This document shows positions 44,421 to 53,437 of a stretch of DNA of 64,000 nucleotides, piece after piece. Both the position numbers and the translations under genes were made by a program. Under the pieces are notes generated by a model. It saw only the letters and a program-made list of their open reading frames with translations. It was not told where the DNA came from and searched no databases. How positions within the stretch are numbered: the first letter of the stretch is position 1; the number at the start of each line of letters is the position of its first letter. The DNA lies in NCBI RefSeq assembly GCF_018638295.1, contig NZ_JABTTS010000018.1:1-64000 (forward strand), in the 5' to 3' direction. This DNA comes from Streptomyces sp. CHD11 (GTDB taxonomy: Bacteria > Actinomycetota > Actinomycetes > Streptomycetales > Streptomycetaceae).

Positions 44421-46727
44421 TCAGCCGCCGGTGACCACCGCGGCCTGCGGCCGTATCGGCAGCCGGTTCACCGGACGGCCGGTGGCGGCGCGGACGGCGG
44501 ACGCGATGGCCGCCGGCGAGGTCACCACCGGGACCGCGCTCACCGCCTTCGCCCCGAACGGCGCGACCACGTCCCGCTCCTCGACCAGTTTCACGATCCG
44601 GATGTCCGGCGCGTCCAGGGCCGTGGGGAGGGCGTAACCGGTGAGATCGGGGTGGCGGATCAGGCCGCGCGGGGTGCGCAGGTTCTCGGTGAGCGCCGCG
44701 CCCAGGCCCTGGGTCACGCCCGCCTCGATCCGGGCGGCCAGCTGGGCCGGGTTCAGGATCCGGCCCACGTCCTGGGCGACCGCCAGTTCGACGACCCGTA
44801 CCGAGCCGATCTCGATGTCGACGTCGACCACCGCACGGACCGCGCAGAAGGCCATACCGACGAAGGCGTCGCCCTGGCCGGCCTCGTCCAGGGGTTCCGT
44901 CGGATGCGGGCGGCACTGGGCTGTCGCCCACAGCTCCTTGCCGTCCAGCGCCTCCGTGACGGTCGTGGAGAGCACCCCGTCGTACGAGGTGATCTTGCCG
45001 TCGGTGATCTGGAGCAGCTCGGTGGACATGCCGAACTGGTGCGCGAGCGGCTGGAGGAGCTGGGTGCGGACCATCTTCGCCGCGCGTTCCACCGCACCGC
45101 CCGACACCCAGGTGTGCCGGCCGCGGCAGCCGGGTCCGGCCGGGGGCTGGTCGGTGTCGACGGGCACCACGTGCACCTCGTCGACGCCGAGGGTCTCCTG
45201 GACGATCTGCCGGGCCAGGGTGGCGAAACCCTGACCGGTCTCGACGGCCGCGCAGAGCACCGTCGCCACACCGCCCTGGACCCGCACGGTGGCGGTGGAG
45301 ACCTCGTCGGCGCCCTCCGCGCCGAGCATGTGCACCATGCCGAGGCCGTAGCCCACTCCCCGGCGCACGGCGCCCGGTTCGCCCGCGCCCTCGGGGCCGC
45401 CGGGCAGCAGCCACTCGTCCTCGGGGGTGTCCTTGGGCAGCGGCGGCAGCGGGAAGTCCCGTACCGCCTGGAGGAGTTCCGCGACCGGGGCCGGGCAGGT
45501 CACGGTCTGACCGGTGGGCAGCAGGTCGCCGGTGGCCATGACGTTGCGCATGCGCAGTTCGGCCGGGTCGACACCGAGCTTCTTGGCCAGCTTGTCCATC
45601 TGCGCCTCGTAGGCGGCGCACACCTGCAGGGCGCCCTCGCCGCGCACATGGCCGGAGGGCGGGTTGTTGGTGCGTACCACCCAGCCCTCGATGAAGGCGT
45701 TCGGGACGACGTAGGGGCCGCAGGCGAAGGCGACGGCGGCGGCCAGCGCGTCGGAGGAGGTGTCGGCGTAGGCGCCCGCGTCGAGCAGGATCTGTGCCTC
45801 CACCTTGACCAGCCGGCCCTCGGCGTCCGCGTGGTGGCGGTACCGCAGCAGGGTGGGGTGGCGGTGGGTGTGGCCGAGGAAGGACTCCTCACGCGTGGCG
45901 GTGAGTTTCACCGGGCAGCCGGTCTTCAGCGCGAGCAGGCCGAGGGGGAGCTGGAAGCTCTGGTCCTCGCGGTCGGCGGTCGCGCCGGGCACCCCGGTGA
46001 CGACGATCTTCACCCGATCGGGTTCCAGGCCGAACGCGGCGGCGGCGGTGTCCCGGTCGCCGTGCGGGTCGGTGGACGCCAGGTACAGCTCGACGCCGCC
46101 GTCCGGGCGGGGCACGGCGAGACCGGCCTCGGCCCCTATCGGGGCGGGATCCTGGCGGCCGATGCGGTACAGGCCCTCGACGACGACGTCGCCGGCCGCG
46201 TCGGGGTCGCCGTGGCGCAGCGGGATATGGCGGATCAGGTTGCCGTCGGGATGCAGCGGCTCGGCCTCGAAGGCCTGCTCGGGGTCGATGACCGGTTCGA
46301 GCACCTCGTACTCGACGATGACGGCCGCGGCGGCCATCCGCGCGGTGTCGGGGTGGTCGGCGGCGACGGCGGCGAGGGGCTCGCCGTGATGGCGTACGAC
46401 CTCGGAGGCGAAGACCGGACGGTCGGCCGCGCCGCGGCCGTGCACCCCGGCGCCGGGGACGTCCTCGTGCGTGACCACCGCTCGGACGCCGGGCATCTCG
46501 CGCGCGTGGCTGGTGTCGATGGACACGATCCGCGCGTGCGGGTGCGGGGAGCGCAGCACGGCCGCCCACAGCAGGCCCTCGGCCCACAGGTCGGCGGCGT
46601 ACGGGAAGGTGCCCTCGGTCTTGGCACGGGTGTCGGAGGCCGGGAGCGAGACGCCGAGTCCGTGCGGAACCGGTTCCGGCTCCGGGGCGGTCTCGGCGGC
46701 CTGCGCGGTGGCTGCTTCGTTGCTCAC
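44421..46727 (-). CDS. Xanthine dehydrogenase-family molybdopterin-binding subunit
   Basis: 768 residues. KTEGTFPYAADLWAEGLLWAAVLRSPHPHARI is the hammerhead domain. Cofactor-domain features include RTNNPPSGHVRGEGALQVC, ETGQGFATLARQIVQETLG and a late EAGVTQGLGAALTE carrying the Glu region. It hydroxylates purines or related N-heterocycles. Its GTG overlaps the stop of the iron-sulfur gene (GTGA), with GGAGG eight bases upstream. Last of three coupled genes. Confidence 0.92.
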   Translation of the reverse strand: MSNEAATAQAAETAPEPEPVPHGLGVSLPASDTRAKTEGTFPYAADLWAEGLLWAAVLRSPHPHARIVSIDTSHAREMPGVRAVVTHEDVPGAGVHGRGAADRPVFASEVVRHHGEPLAAVAADHPDTARMAAAAVIVEYEVLEPVIDPEQAFEAEPLHPDGNLIRHIPLRHGDPDAAGDVVVEGLYRIGRQDPAPIGAEAGLAVPRPDGGVELYLASTDPHGDRDTAAAAFGLEPDRVKIVVTGVPGATADREDQSFQLPLGLLALKTGCPVKLTATREESFLGHTHRHPTLLRYRHHADAEGRLVKVEAQILLDAGAYADTSSDALAAAVAFACGPYVVPNAFIEGWVVRTNNPPSGHVRGEGALQVCAAYEAQMDKLAKKLGVDPAELRMRNVMATGDLLPTGQTVTCPAPVAELLQAVRDFPLPPLPKDTPEDEWLLPGGPEGAGEPGAVRRGVGYGLGMVHMLGAEGADEVSTATVRVQGGVATVLCAAVETGQGFATLARQIVQETLGVDEVHVVPVDTDQPPAGPGCRGRHTWVSGGAVERAAKMVRTQLLQPLAHQFGMSTELLQITDGKITSYDGVLSTTVTEALDGKELWATAQCRPHPTEPLDEAGQGDAFVGMAFCAVRAVVDVDIEIGSVRVVELAVAQDVGRILNPAQLAARIEAGVTQGLGAALTENLRTPRGLIRHPDLTGYALPTALDAPDIRIVKLVEERDVVAPFGAKAVSAVPVVTSPAAIASAVRAATGRPVNRLPIRPQAAVVTGG

Positions 46728-48724
46728 GCCTGGCCTCCGTCCTGGCCGTAGGACTGGTCGTGGGGCCGGCCGTGGGACTGCTCACGCGGTCCGGGGCCGC
46801 CGAACGCCGTGGGGTTGACGCCGCCGGCGCCGGGGCCCGCCTGGTGCGGGATGCGGGGCGGGTCCGGTTCGTCGTCGGAGCCGGACTCGGCGGACGTGGC
46901 GCGCTCCCGGCGTTCGCCGACGACCTCCTGCACGGCGTCCACCACGCCCCGGTAGCCGGAGCAGCGGCAGAGGTTGCCGCACAGGGCCTGGCGGGTCTCC
47001 AGCTCGGTCGGCGCCGGGTTGCCCTCGAGGAGGTCGTGCACGGTCATCGCCATGCCCGGTACGCAGAAGCCGCACTGCACGGCGCCGCACCGCGCGAGCG
47101 CCCGCTGCACGTCCGAGGGCCGGCCGTCCTGGGCCAGGCCCTCGACGGTGCGGACCTCGCTGCCGGCCGCGGTGACGGCCGGGACCAGGCAGGACGCCAC
47201 GAGCCGCCCGTCGACCTGCACGTTGCAGGCGCCGCACTCGCCCTGCGAGCAGCCGTCCTTGGCACCGGCCAGGCCGAGCCGCTCACGCAGCACGTAGAGC
47301 AGCGACTCGCCGATCCAGGCGTCGGTGACGGGCCGGTCGGTGCCGTTGACGCGGAGCACGTAGGAGGCGAGGGGATGGTCGTCGTGGGGGGCGTCCAGAA
47401 GGACCGGTTCACCCGGTGCGGCGGACGGTTCGTCCGGTGCGGTGGCCGCGGCGCCCGGCCCGGCGTCCGGGGTCTCCGGCTCGGTGTCCGGAGCCGGGGA
47501 ACCGGCGTCCGGGACGCCCGGGTCCTCCCGGTCGCCCGGCGGCGGGAAGGCAGGCGAAGCGCCGGGGGCGGCCCCGCTGTCCGGAGCGGCCCCGGGGCGG
47601 GCGGTGCGGGGGCCCGCCGGTCCCCCGGCGTGGTCCTCGTGGTCTGTGTGGTCTGTGTGCTCTGTGTGGTCTGTGCGGGCGCCTTCGGGAGCCTCCGGCG
47701 CCTCTCCGGCGGCAAGGGGCCGTCCGGCGTTCCGGGCGGCGTCGTGCGGGTGCTCCCGGAGTCCCGCCGGGGCGGCGCCGTCGGCCGCCGGTGCGCCGGA
47801 CCGCCACTGCGGCTCCTCGTGGCCCCCGGCGGGCATCGGCTGGGGAACGCCCGCGGAGCGGTGGCCGGGGTGCCCGGGGTGCTCGGGCCCGTCGTGGGCG
47901 GGCGCACCGCCGTACCCGTCGGGACCGGCCGGCGCTTGCGGGGCGTGGTCCTCCCGCGGGTGCGCGTCGTGGCCGGACGGCGCACGGGACGTGTGGTCGC
48001 CGGCGCGGCCGGGTCCGTCGTGCGGCCGGGGCGCGGTCTCCTGCCGCTCCCCCGCGGATCCGTGCCCGCCGTCCTGCCGCCCGCCGTCCTGCTGCCCGTC
48101 GTCCTGCGGGACGCCGGGCACCCCCGGTCCCCACGGCCGGCCGATGGCCTGGGTGGCGGCCCAGGGGGCCTGGGCACCGCCCGGCAGGGTGGGCGGCGGG
48201 GTGCCGCCCCACTGGTCGGCCAGCGCGGACGTGGTGAACTCGCCCGACTCGTCCGGCAGGTCGCCGCCCGCCACGGGGATCGACCACTGGCCGGTGACGT
48301 CCTGGCCCGGGGCGGGGTTCTCCCCGGGGTTGTCCCCGCGGTTCTCCCCGCGGTTCTCCTCGAAGTGCCACTGCCCGGTAGCGCCCGGCCGGTACGCGAA
48401 CCGGTCGCCGCCTGCGGTGTCCGGCTCGCCTGCCTGCGGGTCGTGCCACTGGGCGCCGTCGACGGGCGCGCCGGGCACGGCCCAGCTCCCGGTGGCCGCC
48501 GGGTCGGTGCCGGCGGCGGTCGCGGGGGCGACCGTGATCTGCGGCGGCACATAGCCGTGTCCGGGCGCGGCGAGCGGACTCTCCATGGAGTCCAGCAGGG
48601 CGTCGATGCCCCCCTCGGGAAGGTTCACGAAGGCCGTGGCGCCGTCGTCGTAGTCCCCTTGAGGCAGCGGGTCCCAGCGGCTGCCGCCCGGGGGCCTGCC
48701 CTCTCCGTGCTGGTCGTCGGTCAC
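46724..48724 (-). CDS. Xanthine dehydrogenase [2Fe-2S] subunit with a long disordered N-terminal extension
   Basis: 666 residues. Only the region from about residue 455 to 610 is the standard iron-sulfur subunit: YVLRVNGTDRPVTDAWIGESLLYVLRERLGLAGAKDGCSQGECGAC binds one cluster, and CGAVQCGFCVPGM with CGNLCRCSGYRGV binds the other. The first 440 or so residues are low-complexity Pro/Gly/Asp/Gln with short TGQW or TGSW motifs and a His/Asp run, HTEHTDHTDHEDH. Normal subunits are about 160-200 residues. GTG 48724 overlaps the upstream stop as GTGA. Confidence 0.9.
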   Translation of the reverse strand: MTDDQHGEGRPPGGSRWDPLPQGDYDDGATAFVNLPEGGIDALLDSMESPLAAPGHGYVPPQITVAPATAAGTDPAATGSWAVPGAPVDGAQWHDPQAGEPDTAGGDRFAYRPGATGQWHFEENRGENRGDNPGENPAPGQDVTGQWSIPVAGGDLPDESGEFTTSALADQWGGTPPPTLPGGAQAPWAATQAIGRPWGPGVPGVPQDDGQQDGGRQDGGHGSAGERQETAPRPHDGPGRAGDHTSRAPSGHDAHPREDHAPQAPAGPDGYGGAPAHDGPEHPGHPGHRSAGVPQPMPAGGHEEPQWRSGAPAADGAAPAGLREHPHDAARNAGRPLAAGEAPEAPEGARTDHTEHTDHTDHEDHAGGPAGPRTARPGAAPDSGAAPGASPAFPPPGDREDPGVPDAGSPAPDTEPETPDAGPGAAATAPDEPSAAPGEPVLLDAPHDDHPLASYVLRVNGTDRPVTDAWIGESLLYVLRERLGLAGAKDGCSQGECGACNVQVDGRLVASCLVPAVTAAGSEVRTVEGLAQDGRPSDVQRALARCGAVQCGFCVPGMAMTVHDLLEGNPAPTELETRQALCGNLCRCSGYRGVVDAVQEVVGERRERATSAESGSDDEPDPPRIPHQAGPGAGGVNPTAFGGPGPREQSHGRPHDQSYGQDGGQA

Positions 48725-49614
48725 GACAGCGCCCTCCCCAGTGCTCGTCGGGCCAGCGCGGCGACGGTGCGCCGCAGGTGCAGTACCGCGGGCGGAAGCG
48801 TGGGGACGGTGCCGTCCTCGCCGGGGGTGGCGTCGGGGATGCAGGCCGCGGCGACGTACTCCCCGAACGCGTTCAGTGCCTCGGGCACGATCGCGCGGTT
48901 GTTGTCCCAGTCGATGAGCTGCGCGACCCACTGCTCGGCCTGCAGGGGCCGCAGCGGCATCGGCGCGATGGCGCCCACCGCGCAGCGCACCCCGCGGCGG
49001 GCGGGGTCGAGCACGAGGGCCACGGAGGCGACGGCACGGCCGGGGCCGGTGCGGCCGGTCGCCTTCAGGAAGACCTGGGGGGCGTGCAGCAGCGGCACGC
49101 GCACGAAGCCGATGAGTTCGCCGGGGCGCAGCAGGTCCATCCCGGCCAGCAGGTGCGACACGGGGACCTCGCGGCGTTCCCCGGACGGGCCGGCGACGAT
49201 CAGTGTCGCCTCCAGCGCGGCCAGGACCGGCAGCGCGTCCCCGGTGGGGGCGGCGGAGGCGATGTTGCCTCCGAGGGTGCCCGCGTTACGGATGTGCGGC
49301 GGTCCGGCGGCCCGCGCGGAGGCGGCGAGCGCCGGGATGAGGGCGGCGAAGTCGGGGCGGCCCATACGGGCGTGGGTGAGACCGGCGCCGAGCAGCGCGT
49401 GTCCGTCCAGGTACTGCCAGCCGCGGATCTCGCTGATCCTGCCGAGGCCGACCAATGCGGCGGGCCTGAGCTGCCCGGAGTTGACGGCGGCCATCAGATC
49501 GGTGCCGCCGGCGACGGGCACGGCGGCGGGCATGGCGGTGAGCGCCGCCACGGCCTCGTCCAGTGTCGTGGGCAGCGTCACGGCCTGCGCCGCCTGCGGT
49601 GCGTGCGTGCTCAA
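48721..49614 (-). CDS. Xanthine dehydrogenase FAD-binding subunit
   Basis: 297 residues of the CO dehydrogenase-flavoprotein family: LPTTLDEAVAALTAMPAAVPVAGGTDLMAAV (FAD site), NAGTLGGNIASAAPTGDALPVLAALEATL and GRTGPGRAVASVALVLD. It passes electrons from the iron-sulfur clusters to NAD. The start is best placed at TTG 49614 (product MSTHAPQAAQAVTLP); no ATG or GTG gives a better ribosome-site spacing. It is first in the operon. Confidence 0.9.
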   Translation of the reverse strand: MSTHAPQAAQAVTLPTTLDEAVAALTAMPAAVPVAGGTDLMAAVNSGQLRPAALVGLGRISEIRGWQYLDGHALLGAGLTHARMGRPDFAALIPALAASARAAGPPHIRNAGTLGGNIASAAPTGDALPVLAALEATLIVAGPSGERREVPVSHLLAGMDLLRPGELIGFVRVPLLHAPQVFLKATGRTGPGRAVASVALVLDPARRGVRCAVGAIAPMPLRPLQAEQWVAQLIDWDNNRAIVPEALNAFGEYVAAACIPDATPGEDGTVPTLPPAVLHLRRTVAALARRALGRALS

Positions 49615-49930
49615 AACCGGCTGCCCCTTCCCGCTGCCCCACCTGGTCCGCCTGTGCGCCGTACGGTACGTGCTCACAGGGCGGACGTGGCAACTCTGGC
49701 ACATCTTGGCAGGCGCCGAAGACAGGGGTCCGCTAGGAGGCATTCACCCACCTCGCCCCGGACATGGCCGATTTCACCCGAGATCAACGGTGCAGCGCGC
49801 ATTGACGCCCTCCGGTGCGACTCGTGCCCGTATCGCACAGCCTGTCCGGGCGGGAACGAACGGACACGCGAAGGCCGTCCGGTGCCCGGGGCGCGCGGTG
49901 CGGGCCGCCCCGGGTCCAGGGGCGTACGGG
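49615..49930. other. Intergenic region, xdh promoter and hexosaminidase 3' side
   Basis: 316 bp with no gene. It must carry the xdh promoter. The only symmetric word I noticed is CGTACCGTACG near 49661-49671, in the position of a possible operator. Confidence 0.4.
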
Positions 49931-51574
49931 CTAGCAGTCCGGCGGCGGGCCGTCGAGCGGGCGTCCCAGCACGCCCGGACGCCGCTGCCAGGGCAGCGGC
50001 CCGGTGGGCGGCCGGTAGGCGACTCCGAGGGCGTCCAACCGCCGGTAGTGGGCGGACATCCGCCGTTCGAAACCGGCGAAGTCCCGGTCGGCGGGGGCGG
50101 GCAGGTCACTCCAGGCGACCTCGGCGAGCGCGGCGAGCCGGGGGAAGGTCTGGTAGTCGACGCGCCCCTGGTCCTCCATCACCTCGGTCCACACATTGGC
50201 CTGGGTGCCCAGCACCCGCGCGGCCTCCTCGCCCGTCAGCTCCGCCGGCACGGGCTCGAACCGGTAGACGTCCTCCAGGGTGCGCACGTACGCGATCGGC
50301 ACCGGCTCCTCGGGGCCCGCGTCCTGGCGGTAGTCCAGGTACACCCACTGCTGGGGGCACATGACCACGTCGTGCCCCGCGCGGGCGGCGGCGACCCCGC
50401 CCGCGTAGCCGCGCCAGGAGGAGACGGCGGCGCCCGCTGCCAGGCCGCCCTCCAGGATCTCGTCCCAGCCGATCAGCCGGCGCCCCCGCTCGGCGAGCCA
50501 CCGGTCGAAGTGCCCGATGAACCAGGACTGCAGCGCCTCCTCGTCCGCGAGTCCGAGGTTGCCGATCCGCTTCTGCGCGGTGTCCGACGCGCGCCACTGG
50601 TCCTTGAGGCATTCGTCGCCGCCGATGTGCACGAACGGCGAGAACGGCCCGGCGTCCGCGGGGAAGAGTTCCAGGACTTCCTCGAGCACCCCTTCGTAGA
50701 AGCGCAGGGTGTCGTCGGTGGGGGCGAGTACGTTCGGATTGATCCCCCAGGTGTCCCAGACGGTCAGCGAGGCGGTGTCGACGACATCGGAGTTACCGAG
50801 TTCCGGATACGCGGCGATGGCGGCCTGCGAGTGGCCGGGTACGTCGATTTCCGGGACGACGCTGATATGCCGCTCGGCGGCGTAGGCGACGATCTCGCGG
50901 ATGTCGTCCTGGGTGTAGTGACCGCCGTGCGGCCTGTCGTCCCACAGGGGTGAGGCGCGGTGCCCGATTTTCGTCCGGGCGCGCCAGGAGCCGGTCTCGG
51001 TGAGCTTCGGATACCGCTTGATCTCGACGCGCCAGCCCTGGTCGTCCGTCAGATGGAAGTGGAACACGTTGAGTTTGTGCGCCGCCATCAGGTCGAGATA
51101 GCGCAGCACGCCCTCCTTGGGCATGAAGTGCCGGGCGACGTCCAGCATCAGCCCGCGCCAGCGGAAGCGGGGGGCGTCCTCGACCGTGATGTGCGGCACG
51201 GCCCAGGTCCGGTCCCGGCGGACCGGGGCCCTGCGGTAGGCGTCCGGGCCGAGGAGCTGACGCAGTGTCTGCGCTCCCCGGAAGACACCGGCCGCGCTGC
51301 CGCCCTCGATCAGGACGCCGTTCCCGTCGCTGACGAGGCGGTACTCCTCGGCACCGAGTGCGGGGTCGAGCCGGAGCCCGATGCCGTCCCCGTCCGTGTC
51401 GTCGAGTTCCCGCCCCTCGTGCAGCGGGAGTCCGGTCGCCTCCCGCAGGACGGTGCGCAGCCAATGCCCGACGCCCTCCGTCCCGTGACCGGCGTAGATC
51501 CGGGAGTGAGCCGTCAGCCGCACCTCGCCTGAGCCGGCGACGACACTGCGGGGCGCTGGAATCAGTTCGGTCAC
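49931..51574 (-). CDS. Beta-N-acetylhexosaminidase (GH20)
   Basis: 547 residues. The GH20 catalytic pair Asp-Glu is in FVHIGGDECLKDQW. Other motifs are RGLMLDVARHFMPKEGVLRYLDLMAAHKLNVFHFHLTDDQGWRVEI, VPEIDVPGHSQAAIAAYPELG and LIGWDEILEGG. It has no signal peptide, so it acts in the cytoplasm on imported chitooligosaccharides. Its GTG starts one base after the permease stop, making it the fourth gene of the sugar-import operon. Confidence 0.95.
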   Translation of the reverse strand: MTELIPAPRSVVAGSGEVRLTAHSRIYAGHGTEGVGHWLRTVLREATGLPLHEGRELDDTDGDGIGLRLDPALGAEEYRLVSDGNGVLIEGGSAAGVFRGAQTLRQLLGPDAYRRAPVRRDRTWAVPHITVEDAPRFRWRGLMLDVARHFMPKEGVLRYLDLMAAHKLNVFHFHLTDDQGWRVEIKRYPKLTETGSWRARTKIGHRASPLWDDRPHGGHYTQDDIREIVAYAAERHISVVPEIDVPGHSQAAIAAYPELGNSDVVDTASLTVWDTWGINPNVLAPTDDTLRFYEGVLEEVLELFPADAGPFSPFVHIGGDECLKDQWRASDTAQKRIGNLGLADEEALQSWFIGHFDRWLAERGRRLIGWDEILEGGLAAGAAVSSWRGYAGGVAAARAGHDVVMCPQQWVYLDYRQDAGPEEPVPIAYVRTLEDVYRFEPVPAELTGEEAARVLGTQANVWTEVMEDQGRVDYQTFPRLAALAEVAWSDLPAPADRDFAGFERRMSAHYRRLDALGVAYRPPTGPLPWQRRPGVLGRPLDGPPPDC

Positions 51575-51575
51575 A

Positions 51576-52454
51576 TCAGTCCTTTACCGCGCCGCCCAGT
51601 CCGGAGACCAGCCGCCGCTGCACGAGTACGAAGAAGACCAGCACCGGGACCGTCATCACGGTGGACGCCGCCATGACCCCGCCCCAGTCCGGGTCGTCGG
51701 GTTTGTAGAAGACCAGCAGCGCCATCGGCAGCGTCGACTGCGAGATGTCGCTGATGATGAACGACTTGGCGAACAGGAAGTCGTTCCAGGTGGAGATGAA
51801 GGAGAACACGCTGGTGGCGACCAGACCCGGCAGCACGAGCGGGAAAAGGATCTGCCAGAGGAAACGCGCGCGGCTCGCCCCGTCGATGTAGGCGGCCTCC
51901 TCCAGCGCCTCGGGAACGGCTTTCACGAATCCCCTGAGCATCCAGATCGCGAACGGCAGGGAGAACGCGATGTGCGGCAGGATCAGCGACCAGAGCGTGT
52001 TCAGCTGGCCGAGGTCCCGCATCACGAAGAACAGGGGGATCGTCAGCGCCTCCACCGGCACCATCTGGGCCACCAGAAACATGATCAGCAGGGTGGTCCG
52101 CATACGGAACCGGAATCGCGTCACGGCGGTCGCGGCGAGAAACGCGATCAGCGCGGAGGCGATCACCACGGCGACCGCGACGACGACGCTGTTGAGGAAG
52201 TACCGGCCGAAATCCTGCTGCCCGAACACCCGCCGGAAGGAGTCCAGCGTGGGCGCGAGCGTCCAGGGGCGCGGCTGCGTGGACTCGACCTCCCCGGCCG
52301 GTTTGAAGGCGCTCAGCACCATCCAGTACAGCGGGAAGGCCACCACCGCGGCGATCAGCAGTGCCGCGGCCTCCGCCGCCGTCCTCCCCGGACGCCTGAC
52401 GAACCGGTGCACGGTCCTCACCCGGGGTTCCCGGTCCTGGCTCACGCGGTTCAC
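51576..52454 (-). CDS. Carbohydrate ABC transporter permease (MalG-like)
   Basis: 292 residues, six helices. The EAA loop is EALEEAAYIDGASRARFLWQILFPLVLPGLVATSVF. GGGGAGG precedes GTG 52454, and the start overlaps the upstream stop as GTGA. It pairs with the MalF-like permease upstream. No ATPase is in the operon; Streptomyces sugar importers commonly share the MsiK ATPase encoded elsewhere. Confidence 0.93.
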   Translation of the reverse strand: MNRVSQDREPRVRTVHRFVRRPGRTAAEAAALLIAAVVAFPLYWMVLSAFKPAGEVESTQPRPWTLAPTLDSFRRVFGQQDFGRYFLNSVVVAVAVVIASALIAFLAATAVTRFRFRMRTTLLIMFLVAQMVPVEALTIPLFFVMRDLGQLNTLWSLILPHIAFSLPFAIWMLRGFVKAVPEALEEAAYIDGASRARFLWQILFPLVLPGLVATSVFSFISTWNDFLFAKSFIISDISQSTLPMALLVFYKPDDPDWGGVMAASTVMTVPVLVFFVLVQRRLVSGLGGAVKD

Positions 52455-53437
52455 AGTTCCTCCCCCTGGCGGCGCAGCAGCCGCAGATACACCAGCGTCA
52501 CGGCGAGCAGGATCAGCAGCATCACCACGCCGATGGCCGCCCCGAGGCTGTACTGGGAGGAGGCGAACGCCCGCTGGTAGGCGTAGACGTTCAGGACCAT
52601 GTTCTGGCCCGCGATGCCGCCGCCTCCCGTCATCACGTAGATCTGGGTGAAGACCTTGAAGTCCCAGATCACCGACTGGATGGTGACCACCACCAGGATC
52701 GGCCGGAGCATCGGCGCGAGTACCGAGCGCCAGATCCGCCACTGCGAGGCACCGTCCAGGGACGCCGCCTCCAGCACTTCGGCCGGTACGGCGCGGATGC
52801 CGGCGTAGACCGTCACCATCACGAACGGGAAGGAGCACCACACCACTTCGAGCAGCACGAGGAGGAACGCGCTGTACCGTCCGTACGTCCACGAGTGGTC
52901 GCCGAGCCCCAGGATCCGGTTGACGGGGCCGAAGTCGGCGTCGAAGAGGAGCAGCCAGACCGTGGAGCCGGTGACCGCCGGGGTGGCCCAGGCGCCGAGC
53001 GCGGCCAGCATCAGCGCCAGCCGCGGCACGGCCCGCACGCGGGTGAGCAGCACGGCGAGCGCGCAGCCCACGGCCAGCGTGCCGGCCACGCAGGCCGCCG
53101 CGAACACCACGGTGGCCAGCAGCACCTGCCAGAACTGCTCGTCGCCGAAGAGCTCGGCGTAGTTCCCGAACCCTTCGAAGGTGGTCGGCTCCCCGCCGCT
53201 GACCTGCGCCTGGGTGTAGTGGAGGAGCGAGATCAGCCCGAGCTGGTAGACCGGGTAGGCGAGCAGCCCCCCGAGGACCACGAGCGCCGGCGCGAGATAC
53301 AGCCACGGTGTACGCGAACCCCCCGAGGGGCGCGGGCCCTTGCCGGATGGGCGGCCGCCGCCGGGCGGGCGCGGACCGCTCCGCCCGGCCGGCACGCGCC
53401 GGCGCTCCAGGACCCCCGGACTCGAGGGCCCTGTCAT
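52451..53437 (-). CDS. Carbohydrate ABC transporter permease (MalF-like)
   Basis: 328 residues. A Pro/Arg/Gly-rich tail of 45 residues precedes six helices beginning WLYLAPALVVLGGLLAYPVYQLGLI. The EAA loop is VPAEVLEAASLDGASQWRIWRSVLAPMLRPILVVV. ATG 53437 overlaps the binding-protein stop as ATGA. Confidence 0.93.
   Translation of the reverse strand: MTGPSSPGVLERRRVPAGRSGPRPPGGGRPSGKGPRPSGGSRTPWLYLAPALVVLGGLLAYPVYQLGLISLLHYTQAQVSGGEPTTFEGFGNYAELFGDEQFWQVLLATVVFAAACVAGTLAVGCALAVLLTRVRAVPRLALMLAALGAWATPAVTGSTVWLLLFDADFGPVNRILGLGDHSWTYGRYSAFLLVLLEVVWCSFPFVMVTVYAGIRAVPAEVLEAASLDGASQWRIWRSVLAPMLRPILVVVTIQSVIWDFKVFTQIYVMTGGGGIAGQNMVLNVYAYQRAFASSQYSLGAAIGVVMLLILLAVTLVYLRLLRRQGEEL

Noticed and set aside
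46760..50953. A 1397-codon plus-strand open frame across the xdh operon and hexosaminidase
   Set aside because: Covers three well-supported minus-strand genes and has no recognisable domain; it results from third-position GC bias.
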